Assembly (NCBI RefSeq): GCF_050589645.1 | Contig: NZ_JBNGOQ010000001.1 | Location: forward strand, 124,001 to 188,000 | Reading direction: 5' to 3' | Length of the DNA: 64,000 bases | DNA from: JBNGOQ01 sp050589645 | Lineage (GTDB): Bacteria; Bacteroidota; Bacteroidia; Flavobacteriales; Flavobacteriaceae | Part shown: one piece after another, positions 45,061-52,930 of the stretch | How the letters are laid out: every line of letters starts with the position of its first letter | How positions within the stretch are numbered: position 1 is the first letter of the stretch | Translations under genes and position numbers: made by a program | Notes under the pieces: model-generated | Database searches by the model: none | Seen by the model: only the letters and a program-made list of their open reading frames with translations | Told to the model about the DNA's origin: nothing

Positions 45061-46410
45061 TCACAGCCGCCCCGAACCGGTTAATTGTGCTTTGTAAAAG
45101 ACCTGATGCAAAGCGGCGCGAACGTGCAAATCGTATAAATTGCGATGGTCCCTTGTGGGATAGACCCGGTTGGACAGAAAAATAAATACCAATTGGTTTT
45201 TTGGGTCTGCCCATACAAAAGTCCCCGTAAAACCACTATGTCCGAAGCTTTCGGGACTTGCTTCAGGAGCTGGATAGGCCTCGGTAATGGATAATTCCGA
45301 ATTGTTGAGCAGGGGTTTGTCAAAACCCAGCCCCCGTCTGTTTTCGTTTTCCGGAAACTGCACCTTGGTGAACTCACGGACCGTGTTTTCCGAGAGATAG
45401 CGAACACCACCATAGGTACCATATTGCACATACATTTGCATGATTTTGGCGAGATCATTGGCCGTAGCAAAAAGGCCGGCATTTCCGGAGACACCGCCCA
45501 TAAGTGCGGCGTTCTCATCATGGACCCAGCTGTGGGTGAGGGATTTTCTAAAGAAGGTATCCTTTTCAGTAGGGACGATCGTATTTGCAATATTTTTCGT
45601 TTTAGGGGTAAAGCCCATGGTAAGGGCACCCAAGGGACGGTAAAAATGTCGGGTCAAATACTGTTCATAATCCATACCGGTCATCTCGGTAATCAGTCTG
45701 GGATAGAGAAGGAAACTCAATCCCGAGTACTTGTATTTCCGCTCTGCTGCCACCTTGGACCGGTCAATTTTACGGTACATTCTTTTTACAAATCCCCGTT
45801 TAATAAAAAGATGGTCGTATGCCTGAAGCGCAAACCTTTTGGAGGCGACGGTCCTAACCCATCGGGCTTTTAATTTCCCCGGTTTTTTGGAAACCTCTTT
45901 TAGGAAAACGATATAAGGTTCCAAACCAGCTTGATGGGCCAGGATTTCCCGGAGCGTTAGTTCTTTCTTTTCGCTTTTACTTTTCCAGGAGCTCCAGTAG
46001 TCGCTGAAAGGCGCATCCAGGTTCAATTTTCCTTCGTCTACCAATTTCATAAGCGCTGGCAGGGGGGCGGTAATTTTGGTGACCGAGGCCACATCATAAA
46101 GATCGTCTACCCCTACTTTTTGAACACTGTCATAGGTGTGGTAGCCATAGGTTTCGTGAAAAAAGATCTTTCCATCTAGGGCCACCAGCAACTGCGCCCC
46201 GGGGAAGGCCTTGTTTTCGATGGCATGATGCATAATGGAGTCTACACGGGCGTAAATGTAGATTGAATCCAGACCAACTTCACGCGGAGAAGCGTAGGTA
46301 AGCGGCACATTTTCAATACGTTCAGCAGCAGTACTTTGTCCATAACATAAGCTATGGAACAGAATTATTCCGATCAGTATAATGGTATGGCACGCTACTT
46401 TGTTGTCCAC
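45061..46410 (-). CDS. Secreted serine hydrolase (class C beta-lactamase fold)
   Basis: 449 residues with a signal peptide to about residue 25 (LCYGQ). Nucleophile motif S109-V-T-K112 (ASVTKIT), second motif Y228-S-G (KYKYSGLSF), third motif near the C-terminus FGHSGFTGTF (HxG). This is the PBP/beta-lactamase fold used by esterases, D-amino peptidases and the C-terminal half of NagZ-like proteins in Bacteroidota. The region 165-225 is basic and unusually long. Cell-envelope role likely; antibiotic hydrolysis not supported. It follows hemB on the same strand after a 104-bp gap. Confidence 0.87.
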   Translation of the reverse strand: MDNKVACHTIILIGIILFHSLCYGQSTAAERIENVPLTYASPREVGLDSIYIYARVDSIMHHAIENKAFPGAQLLVALDGKIFFHETYGYHTYDSVQKVGVDDLYDVASVTKITAPLPALMKLVDEGKLNLDAPFSDYWSSWKSKSEKKELTLREILAHQAGLEPYIVFLKEVSKKPGKLKARWVRTVASKRFALQAYDHLFIKRGFVKRMYRKIDRSKVAAERKYKYSGLSFLLYPRLITEMTGMDYEQYLTRHFYRPLGALTMGFTPKTKNIANTIVPTEKDTFFRKSLTHSWVHDENAALMGGVSGNAGLFATANDLAKIMQMYVQYGTYGGVRYLSENTVREFTKVQFPENENRRGLGFDKPLLNNSELSITEAYPAPEASPESFGHSGFTGTFVWADPKNQLVFIFLSNRVYPTRDHRNLYDLHVRAALHQVFYKAQLTGSGRL

Positions 46411-46514
46411 GGTTACACGTTTTGACCCATTGATTTGCCGATATGCGCACTGGGTCTTCGAATAGGATAAGTAAGATAATCCAATTTTATCAATGCAGGG
46501 GCACGGATATCTGT

Positions 46515-47489
46515 TTACCCTAGTAATTTCACCGCGTCTTTGGCAAAATAGGAGGCGATAATGTTGGCCCCCGCCCGTTTAATGGCCACCAATTGCTCCA
46601 TCATGACCGTATCGTGATCCAACCAGCCTTTTTCGGCAGCGGCTTTTAACATGGCATATTCCCCGCTCACCTGGTAAACGGCCACGGGCACATCTACTTC
46701 GTTCCGTATTTCCCGAACAATATCCAGATAGCACAGCCCGGGTTTGATCATAACAATGTCGGCACCCTCATCAATGTCCATTTGTGTCTCACGGATGGCC
46801 TCAAAGCGATTGGCAAAATCCATTTGGTAGGTTTTTTTGTCGCCAAAACCGGGAGCGGAGTCCAGCGCATCCCGGAAGGGACCGTAAAAGGCACTGGCAT
46901 ATTTGGCGCTGTAGCTCATAATACCAGTATGGATAAAACCCTCTTCCTCCAGGGCTTCCCGGATGCTGAGGATCCTGCCGTCCATCATATCGCTGGGCGC
47001 CACAAAATCTGCCCCCGCCTGGGCGTGCGATACGCTCACTTCCGAAAGCACTTCTGCCGTCTCGTCGTTTAGGATTTGTCCTTCTTCCACAATGCCATCA
47101 TGGCCATAGGACGAGTAGGGATCCAGGGCCACGTCGGTCATGACCAGCATTTCCGGGCAGGCTTCTTTGATGGTCTTGATCGCCCGTTGCATTAAACCCT
47201 CTGGATTAAGGGCCTCCGTTCCCTTGTTGTCCTTTAATTCATCGGGGACTTTTACGAACAGGAGCACCGCACAAAGCTGCATATTCCATAATTCCTTTAC
47301 TTCTTTCCCTAATCGGTCCAGGCTTAGCCGGTAATAATTGGGCATGGAGGGGATTTCTTCCTTGACACCCTTCCCTTCCACGACGAAAAGGGGTACCAGG
47401 AAATCATGGGGGGTAAGGGTGGTTTCCCGTACCAAGTTGCGGATGGCCTTGGTGGTGCGTAGTCTACGGTTTCTTATAAGTGGGTACAT
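46515..47489 (-). CDS. hemB: Porphobilinogen synthase (delta-aminolevulinic acid dehydratase)
   Basis: Condenses two 5-aminolevulinates to porphobilinogen. 324 residues. Schiff-base lysines are K196 (MSYSAKYASAFYGPFR) and K249 (IVMIKPGLCYLDI). The metal region reads TDVALDPYSSYGHDG, where the three zinc cysteines of Zn-type enzymes are replaced by Ala/Asp, so this is the Mg-dependent type. It is the last hem gene of the minus-strand cluster, 40 bp after phzF. Confidence 0.97.
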   Translation of the reverse strand: MYPLIRNRRLRTTKAIRNLVRETTLTPHDFLVPLFVVEGKGVKEEIPSMPNYYRLSLDRLGKEVKELWNMQLCAVLLFVKVPDELKDNKGTEALNPEGLMQRAIKTIKEACPEMLVMTDVALDPYSSYGHDGIVEEGQILNDETAEVLSEVSVSHAQAGADFVAPSDMMDGRILSIREALEEEGFIHTGIMSYSAKYASAFYGPFRDALDSAPGFGDKKTYQMDFANRFEAIRETQMDIDEGADIVMIKPGLCYLDIVREIRNEVDVPVAVYQVSGEYAMLKAAAEKGWLDHDTVMMEQLVAIKRAGANIIASYFAKDAVKLLG

Positions 47490-47529
47490 AGGTTGCTGTT
47501 TAGGATCAAAGTTAGCTGATTTTTACGGT

Positions 47530-48318
47530 TCAAAGTTCAATTTCCCCTATGAGATACGGTGCGGCCTTCCCGGAAATCTTGACACGATCGCCCAGGTATT
47601 CGCAATGCAGATTGCCCCCTCGTGCCGAAATTTGTTTAGCGGTCAGTCGGGTCTTGTTCAGTTGTCGGGACCAGTACGGGGTCAGGGTAGTGTGCGCGGA
47701 TCCGGTAACGGGATCTTCGTCGATTCCCGATTGCGGGGCGAAAAAACGGGAGACAAAATCTACCTCGTCCCCTTTTGCCGATACGATAACGCCACGGCCA
47801 TCGAGCCTGCTGAGTTCAAAAAAGTTGGGCTGCATGTCCGCTACCTCTTTTTGACTGGCATAGATAAGCAAATAATCGGTCTTGCCCTTTAGGGTATCCA
47901 TTGGGGTTTTCCCCAAGGCGGCGTTTAGTTCGGGTAGCGGTGCGATCGGTGTCAATTCGTCGGTAGGAAAATCCATGATCAAATACCCCTTATCATCCTT
48001 TTCCACGAGGAGCGGCCCACTCCTATGGGAATAAAAACGGATCTGCTGCTCGGCGACCTTGTAATACTGAAATAGAACATAGGCTGAGGCGAGCGTAGCA
48101 TGTCCGCAGAGATCCACTTCCACCGCTGGGGTAAACCAGCGAATATGGTACTCATCATTGTTTTTTACGACAAATGCGGTCTCGGCCAAATTGTTTTCCA
48201 TGGCAACCTGCTGCATTAACCCATCCTCGATCCATTGATCCATAATACATACCGCCGCCGGATTCCCTGAAAATACACGGTCGGCAAACGCATCGATCTG
48301 ATAAATTTTTTGTTTCAT
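47530..48318 (-). CDS. PhzF-family isomerase/epimerase-like protein
   Basis: 262 residues with the duplicated diaminopimelate-epimerase-like fold. Family marks are QIDAFADRVFSGNPAAVC, ENNLAETAFVV (catalytic Glu region), RWFTPAVEVDLCGHATLASA and DPVTGSAHTTLTPYW. The natural substrate of most such proteins is unknown. It sits between hemF and hemB. Its ATG lies two bases from a heptamer array, so its original promoter or leader has been replaced by array DNA. Confidence 0.93.
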   Translation of the reverse strand: MKQKIYQIDAFADRVFSGNPAAVCIMDQWIEDGLMQQVAMENNLAETAFVVKNNDEYHIRWFTPAVEVDLCGHATLASAYVLFQYYKVAEQQIRFYSHRSGPLLVEKDDKGYLIMDFPTDELTPIAPLPELNAALGKTPMDTLKGKTDYLLIYASQKEVADMQPNFFELSRLDGRGVIVSAKGDEVDFVSRFFAPQSGIDEDPVTGSAHTTLTPYWSRQLNKTRLTAKQISARGGNLHCEYLGDRVKISGKAAPYLIGEIEL

Positions 48319-48320
48319 AT

Positions 48321-48355
48321 GTAGTTAACTGTTAACGGTTCAAAGTGTACGGTTT
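48321..48355. repeat. Heptamer array between phzF and the S23 pseudogene
   Basis: Consecutive 7-mers read GTAGTTA, ACTGTTA, ACGGTTC, AAAGTGT, ACGGTTT. Degenerate, but in one register; similar heptamers lie on the other side of the pseudogene (48582-48602). Confidence 0.65.
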
Positions 48356-48360
48356 GTGTG

Positions 48361-48578
48361 TCATATTGTTGCTTCAATTTTCCGGATTAGGGAGGCGAGC
48401 ATTTTTTTATCTGTACAATTTTTGATGAGAGGTCTTTAAAAATGTCGTCGCTCATAAAATTAAGTTCTATAGATACCAAATTAAACCGCTCGTCCTTGGC
48501 GAAGCGTTTGGTGATTGGATAAACATCCAAAACCAATTGATCGGATTTTTGCCAAACCAGATAATTTCTGTAATCAAC
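48361..48578 (-). pseudogene. Decayed S23-type four-helix-bundle protein gene
   Basis: The minus strand has no start codon and reads VDYRNYLVWQKSDQLVLDVY then PITKRFAKDERFNLVS, a clear match to the first helix of S23/TIGR02436 (23S rRNA-intervening sequence protein, also Avd-like) proteins. The two central helices (the usual QIRRAAVSIPSNIAEG region) are missing. The frame goes on as IELNFMSDDIFKDLSSKIVQ and stops early. One extra A in the run at 48402-48408 restores the last helix, KKMLASLIRKIEATI-stop. So it carries an internal deletion plus a frameshift. Confidence 0.75.
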
Positions 48579-48581
48579 TAT

Positions 48582-48602
48582 ACTGTAAACTGTAAGCTGT
48601 TA
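48582..48602. repeat. Heptamer array between the S23 pseudogene and hemF
   Basis: Three 7-mers in register: ACTGTAA, ACTGTAA, GCTGTTA. Close to the units of the array at 48321-48355 (ACTGTTA). Confidence 0.65.
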
Positions 48603-48610
48603 ACCGAACA

Positions 48611-49516
48611 CTAGACCACCCATTCCTTGGGTTTTTGCAATACCTGCAACAAACGATCTTCCTCACTGCCCGCTTCGGGATGGTAATCGTACCGCCATTG
48701 CACATGGGGCGGCAGGCTCATCAGAATACTTTCAATACGTCCGTTGGTCCTTAGTCCGAACAGGGTGCCCTTATCGTGGACCAGATTAAATTCCACATAT
48801 CTTCCCCGCCTAATTTCCTGCCAGTCGCGCTGCGCTTGGTCAAAAGGGAGGTCCTTTCTTTTTTCCACAATCGGAACATAGGCTTCCAGTAAGCTATCGC
48901 CGACCTCGGCAACAAAATTGTACCAGTCCTGCATGCTCATTTCATCGGTTTGTTTGCAATAATCAAAGAACAGGCCGCCCACACCGCGCGCCTCGTTTCT
49001 ATGTGAATTCCAAAAATAGGCATCGCATTTCTCCTTATAGGCCGCGTAAAAATCGGGATGATGGGCATCACAGGCACGTTTACAAATGGAATGGAAGTGC
49101 TCGGCATCCTCATCAAATAGATAATAGGGGGTAAGATCTTGCCCTCCCCCAAACCACTGATCTACCAGTTTTCCGTCCGTATCGTACATCTCAAAATAGC
49201 GCCAATTGGCATGCACCGTGGGCACCATGGGACTTTTGGGGTGAAGGACCAGGCTAAGCCCACAGGCAAAAAAATCGGCCTCCTGTACCCCAAAATAAGC
49301 CTGCATACTTTTGGGGAGGGGACCGTGCACTGCCGAAATATTGACCCCTCCCTTTTCGAACACCTTGCCATTTTCTATAACGCGTGTGCGTCCTCCACCG
49401 CCTTCGGCACGTTTCCAGAGATCTTCTTGAAAACTGGCCTGACCGTCAACGGCCTCCAGCTTGGAGGTAATGGTATCTTGCAATTGTTGTATGTATTTGT
49501 AAAACTCGTCTTTCAT
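48611..49516 (-). CDS. hemF: Oxygen-dependent coproporphyrinogen III oxidase
   Basis: Decarboxylates two propionates of coproporphyrinogen III with O2. 301 residues. Family segments: FQEDLWKRAEGGGGRTRVIE, GVNISAVHGPLPKSMQ, HPKSPMVPTVHANWRYFEMY (catalytic His region), WFGGGQDLTPYYLFDEDAEH, GGLFFDYCKQT and RRGRYVEFNLVHDKGTLFGL near the C-terminus. It overlaps the GNAT gene by 4 bases. An aerobic organism is implied. Confidence 0.97.
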   Translation of the reverse strand: MKDEFYKYIQQLQDTITSKLEAVDGQASFQEDLWKRAEGGGGRTRVIENGKVFEKGGVNISAVHGPLPKSMQAYFGVQEADFFACGLSLVLHPKSPMVPTVHANWRYFEMYDTDGKLVDQWFGGGQDLTPYYLFDEDAEHFHSICKRACDAHHPDFYAAYKEKCDAYFWNSHRNEARGVGGLFFDYCKQTDEMSMQDWYNFVAEVGDSLLEAYVPIVEKRKDLPFDQAQRDWQEIRRGRYVEFNLVHDKGTLFGLRTNGRIESILMSLPPHVQWRYDYHPEAGSEEDRLLQVLQKPKEWVV

Positions 49517-50040
49517 ACGTGTAGTTCATATAGTTCCATGTCCAAGGCTCGTTCTTTTGGTGGGGTGTACGCCTTGTGCAAAGTGCGCTGCCAGCGGTAA
49601 CCACTTTTTTTTGCTACGGCAATACTTGCGACATTTTCAGCGTGTACAATGATTTGTAGCGTTTTTAGGCCCCATTCGGAAACCGCCAATCGCGACAGCC
49701 GCCCTACGGCTTGGGTCATCCAACCCCTGCCCTCATAGCGTTGGCCAATACAATAGGCAAGTTCGCCCTGTTTTTTGGTCCAGTTCAGTTCCTTTATGAT
49801 GACCAAGCCAGCAATAGTATTGTTTCCAGAATCCCTAAGGGCAAAGGTAAACTCCTTTTTAGTTCGCGCCTCCACTTTTTTGGTTTGGATGAAAGTAAGG
49901 GAATCGGAGGTACTTGTATTTTGGGCCAAGGTCCTAGGGAAAAACCGCTCAAAACGCTCCGCATTCGAAACCATCAACAAAGACAGGCTAGCGGCATCTT
50001 CCTGCTGCAGTGGGTCCAAGGTAAAAGGTTCAATTTCCAT
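49513..50040 (-). CDS. GNAT acetyltransferase (RimJ/RimL type)
   Basis: 175 residues. GNAT fold with acetyl-CoA site motif GELAYCIGQRYEGRGWMTQA (QxxGxG/A-like, YEGRG) and the following helix; the C-terminal HAENVASIAVAKKSGYRWQR is typical of RimJ/RimL enzymes that modify ribosomal-protein or other N-termini. It lies inside the hem cluster, overlapping hemF (ATGA), so it is co-translated with it. Substrate unknown. Confidence 0.9.
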   Translation of the reverse strand: MEIEPFTLDPLQQEDAASLSLLMVSNAERFERFFPRTLAQNTSTSDSLTFIQTKKVEARTKKEFTFALRDSGNNTIAGLVIIKELNWTKKQGELAYCIGQRYEGRGWMTQAVGRLSRLAVSEWGLKTLQIIVHAENVASIAVAKKSGYRWQRTLHKAYTPPKERALDMELYELHV

Positions 50041-50058
50041 GATAATGATCTTTCCCGT

Positions 50059-50550
50059 TTATACCTCCACGATGTGGATCAGTTTTGTACCGTACTGGCG
50101 AATTTCCCCGAGTTCGGTTACTTTTTGGGATGCTAGGGTCATCTCTTCCAAAAGTAGTACAACCTCGGCTATTTCTTTGTCCATGTTTGCTAGAAAAAGT
50201 TCCCTGCCTACCTTGTTATTGTGTAGGTCCATGGCCTTGGCCAGCTCACTGTTGGGCGAGAACAACTCGTGCAAATGGGTAATAGCTGCGGTCCAAAAGA
50301 GAATTTTCTCCGTTTTAGGGCGCCATCGATAGCATTTTTTTGCGATCAGATAATTCCATAATGCATGTCGAAAGGCGTTCTCCGGACCGTTTTTGTGGTG
50401 CAGATTACCGTATAGCTTGTTCGAGATTTTCACGCACTTTTTAGTGGCCATAAAGCTGGGCCCCACAAAGAGCGGATGTTGTAGGCAAAGGCGAAGCAGT
50501 TTCCCCATATGTTTGGACGTTACCAGCTTTACCAAGACCTTGATGTTCAT
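50059..50550 (-). CDS. DUF6973-like protein
   Basis: 163 residues, cytosolic, basic N-terminus. The core GPENAFRHALWNYLIAKKCY and the later MDLHNNKVGRELFLANMD carry the conserved His/Arg/Asn pattern of DUF6973-like domains, possibly a metal-bound active site (H-x-x-W, H-x-x-H-E in ITHLHELF, H-N-N). It directly abuts hemE (zero spacing), so it belongs to the hem operon. Function unknown; the family name is a motif-level judgement. Confidence 0.7.
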   Translation of the reverse strand: MNIKVLVKLVTSKHMGKLLRLCLQHPLFVGPSFMATKKCVKISNKLYGNLHHKNGPENAFRHALWNYLIAKKCYRWRPKTEKILFWTAAITHLHELFSPNSELAKAMDLHNNKVGRELFLANMDKEIAEVVLLLEEMTLASQKVTELGEIRQYGTKLIHIVEV

Positions 50551-51579
50551 CTACAATCGGTATTCCTTAACGGCTTCGATAAAGGCCCTTGCGTTTTCTA
50601 CGGGCACATTGGGGAGAATCCCATGGCCCAGATTCACAATATACCGGTCCTTGCCAAAGGCATGGATCATCTCGGTCACCATTTTTTTGATTTCCGCCGG
50701 AGGCGATAGCAGTCTGGCCGGATCAAAATTTCCCTGGAGCGTAATCTTCCCTCCGCTGAGGTAACGGGCATTTTCCGCCGAGCAGGTCCAATCTACCCCT
50801 AGGGCGGCCGCGCCCGATTTGGCCATATCGCCCAGCGCAAACCAACAGCCCTTTCCAAAGACGATTACAGGAACCTCTTCCTTTAGGGCGTCTATAATCT
50901 GTTGGATGTAGGACCAGGAAAATTCTTGGTAATCCACCGGGGACAACATGCCGCCCCAGGAATCGAATATCTGCACGGCATTTACCCCTGCCTGTACCTT
51001 GGCCTTGAGATAGGCTATGGTGGTATCCGTAATTTTCTGCAATAGCCCATGCGCTGCAACAGGTTGCGTAAAACAAAATTCCTTGGCGCGGTCAAAGGTC
51101 TTGCTTCCCTGCCCTTGTACACAATAGCACAGCAAGGTCCACGGAGAGCCTGCAAAACCGATAAGTGGAATTTCATCCTGCAATTTTTCCTTGGTCATTT
51201 GTATGGCCTGCATTACATAGTCCAGCGTCTCATGTACGTTGGGCACCACCACTTCGTCCACATCTTTTTGTGTCCGGATAGGACTAGGGAGGTAGGGGCC
51301 AAAGTTGGGTTTCATTTGTACCTCGATCTCCATGGCTTGGGGGACCACCAGGATATCACTGAACAGGATGGCCGCGTCCATGCCGAACCTATGGATGGGT
51401 TGAACCGTAATTTCCGAAGCAAGCTCGGGTGTTCTGCATCGGGTAAAGAAGTCGTATTTCTCCCGAATTTCCATGAATTCGGGTAGGTAGCGTCCTGCTT
51501 GGCGCATCATCCAAACAGGGGGGCGGTCTACTGTTTCTCCCTTTAAGGCCTTAAGGAATAGATCGTTTTTTAAGCTCAT
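50551..51579 (-). CDS. hemE: Uroporphyrinogen decarboxylase
   Basis: Removes four acetate carboxyls from uroporphyrinogen III to give coproporphyrinogen III. 342 residues. Signatures: PPVWMMRQAGRYLPEFMEIR, DAAILFSDILVVPQAMEI (catalytic Asp), GFAGSPWTLLCYCVQGQGS, VQIFDSWGGMLSP and the C-terminal NLGHGILPNVPVENARAFIE. It overlaps the fused hemD gene by 4 bases. Confidence 0.97.
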   Translation of the reverse strand: MSLKNDLFLKALKGETVDRPPVWMMRQAGRYLPEFMEIREKYDFFTRCRTPELASEITVQPIHRFGMDAAILFSDILVVPQAMEIEVQMKPNFGPYLPSPIRTQKDVDEVVVPNVHETLDYVMQAIQMTKEKLQDEIPLIGFAGSPWTLLCYCVQGQGSKTFDRAKEFCFTQPVAAHGLLQKITDTTIAYLKAKVQAGVNAVQIFDSWGGMLSPVDYQEFSWSYIQQIIDALKEEVPVIVFGKGCWFALGDMAKSGAAALGVDWTCSAENARYLSGGKITLQGNFDPARLLSPPAEIKKMVTEMIHAFGKDRYIVNLGHGILPNVPVENARAFIEAVKEYRL

Positions 51580-52709
51580 TCTTGTTTTTTGGTCCCGGCC
51601 ATCGCCGAGGCGTTAAAATATTTTACCACTTGCACCAGCGTATTTTCCACGGTGGGTTTGTTGGCAATGACTATGTTCTTCGTATGTTTTTTTGCTTCCG
51701 AGGCCGTTGTACCCCCAATGCAAAAGGCGATTGCGTTTTGAAGCCCGTTCACAGCGGTAAAACTTTCTACGGCACTTGGACTAAAAAACAGGATGCCGTC
51801 ATAGGTTCCCTGCATTTTTTTGGGTCGTAAATGGGTCCTGTACACTTCCACTGTGGTGAATTCAATATCGTTTTGGGTCAGGATGTTTGGAAGTTCCGCC
51901 CTTTTTCTGTTGCCGCAAAAAAACAGAAAAGAGGCTGTTTTGTGGGTTTTTAGGATCATTTGGGCCAATTCCAAGGCATTTTTCGCCGTTTTTATTACTT
52001 TTTGGCCATTTTCCTCCAAAAATGTTTTCGTTTTTTCCCCGACACAAAAGCAGTTCAAAACCTTTGGGAGACCTTCCTGTGCATGCGCCGTTTTTTTCAG
52101 GAAAGCCCTTACCGCATTCTGGCTCGTAAAAATGGCGTTTTCCGTCAGTGGGTCAAAATCAAAGTCGACATATTCGATTTCAATGGCATCATAGGCCACA
52201 AAGGAAACCCCCGCATTGAGCAGTAACTCCTGCTGTGGAAGCGTAAGTTTTTTTGTGGTGAGTACAGTATAGCTCCCTCTCCCCTGGGAGAGGACCGAGG
52301 TGAGGGGTTTATTTCCAAGCTTTTTTCTTTTTTCCAACTGATTCTTCCGCTCGGTGTAAAAACCGGATTGTTTTTTTACCGCATCTTCAATACCCTTAAA
52401 AATTAATTCTGGTTGTTTGAATACCAATTTGTTTTCAAAACGAAGCACATAATAACCTAACTGTCTTAGATGTATATCCCTTAATTCATCTTTTTCTAGC
52501 TGCTGAGGTTGCTGATGGTATCCTCCATCCAACTCGATGACAATGCCATAATCTACACAGAAGAAGTCCAGAATATATTCCTTTAGCGGGTGCTGTCTCC
52601 TAAATTTTAGGTAGTGAAACTGTCGATTACGCAGATAATCCCATAGCTTTTTTTCTGCCTTGGTTTGTTCTTGCCGCAATTGACGCGCTATTTGGATTTT
52701 GTTGTTCAT
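51576..52709 (-). CDS. hemD: DUF559 nuclease-like domain fused to uroporphyrinogen-III synthase
   Basis: 377 residues, about 130 longer than normal. Residues 5-118 are a DUF559 (Vsr/PD-(D/E)XK-like) domain: KAEKKLWDYLRNRQFHYLKF, D48 in YILDFFCVD, E59-x-D61 in IVIELDGGYHQQ, H65. Residues about 119-147 are a linker partly encoded by a CTCTCC palindrome (PLTSVLSQGRGS). From 148 on it is HemD (VLTTKKLTLPQQELLLNAGV, AIFTSQNAVRAFLKK, TYDGILFFSPSAVESF, FCIGGTTASEAKK), which cyclises hydroxymethylbilane to uroporphyrinogen III. No ATG or GTG lies near the HemD domain start, so it must be made as a fusion. Overlaps hemE (ATGA). Confidence 0.88.
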   Translation of the reverse strand: MNNKIQIARQLRQEQTKAEKKLWDYLRNRQFHYLKFRRQHPLKEYILDFFCVDYGIVIELDGGYHQQPQQLEKDELRDIHLRQLGYYVLRFENKLVFKQPELIFKGIEDAVKKQSGFYTERKNQLEKRKKLGNKPLTSVLSQGRGSYTVLTTKKLTLPQQELLLNAGVSFVAYDAIEIEYVDFDFDPLTENAIFTSQNAVRAFLKKTAHAQEGLPKVLNCFCVGEKTKTFLEENGQKVIKTAKNALELAQMILKTHKTASFLFFCGNRKRAELPNILTQNDIEFTTVEVYRTHLRPKKMQGTYDGILFFSPSAVESFTAVNGLQNAIAFCIGGTTASEAKKHTKNIVIANKPTVENTLVQVVKYFNASAMAGTKKQE

Positions 52710-52740
52710 ATCCCTCTCCCTGACCCTCTCCCTTTGGAGA
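52274..52740 (-). mobile_element. Candidate DUF559 insertion element inside hemD
   Basis: About 467 bp that contain the DUF559 domain and are bounded by similar palindromes: CCTCTCCCCTGGGAGAGG (52276-52293) on the hemD side and CCCTCTCCCTTTGGAGAAGG (52724-52743) on the hemC side. The insertion keeps the hemD frame open. There is no transposase, so movement would be in trans or by the encoded nuclease. Confidence 0.5.
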
Positions 52741-52781
52741 AGGAACCGTTATACATTCATTTCATTTTTTATTTCTTGCAT
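52701..52781. repeat. Direct repeat of the hemC 3' end, copy 1
   Basis: A degenerate copy of 52857-52930. Its core 52742-52775 is identical over 34 bases to 52890-52923, which contains the hemC stop codon and last four codons. Offset is 148 bp. The DUF559 ATG (52709) lies at one end. Confidence 0.8.
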
Positions 52782-52789
52782 GGGCTTGT

Positions 52790-52856
52790 TCTAACCCTAT
52801 GTCTCGTTTGTCAGTCAGAGCGCCGTGCCCCAGGCAGGCGGGAAGCGAAGAATCTT
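52790..52856. repeat. REP-like segment between the hemC-tail copies
   Basis: A GC-rich imperfect palindrome (AGCGCCGTGCCCCAGGCAGG around 52819-52838, then CGGGAAGCGAAGAATCTT). From memory it belongs to a repeat class common in flavobacterial intergenic DNA, similar in type to 15129-15231. Confidence 0.5.
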
Positions 52857-52930
52857 GTTGTTTCATACATCCCCTCTCCCTTTGGAACGGGAACCGTTAT
52901 ACATTCATTTCATTTTTTATTTCCCGCATG
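52857..52930. repeat. Direct repeat of the hemC 3' end, copy 2 (native)
   Basis: This copy overlaps the true hemC stop (52897). It also carries a CCTCTCCCTTTGGAACGGG palindrome-like block and a GTTGTTTCAT that parallels the DUF559 start region of copy 1. Confidence 0.8.

Noticed and set aside
45061..46410. Antibiotic-resistance beta-lactamase
   Set aside because: The SxxK and HxG motifs show the fold, but the sequence outside them does not look like AmpC and the family is mostly esterases and peptidases.
48402..48408. Programmed frameshift at the seven-A run of the S23 remnant
   Set aside because: A shift would restore only the last helix. The central helices are deleted and there is no start codon, so decay is simpler.
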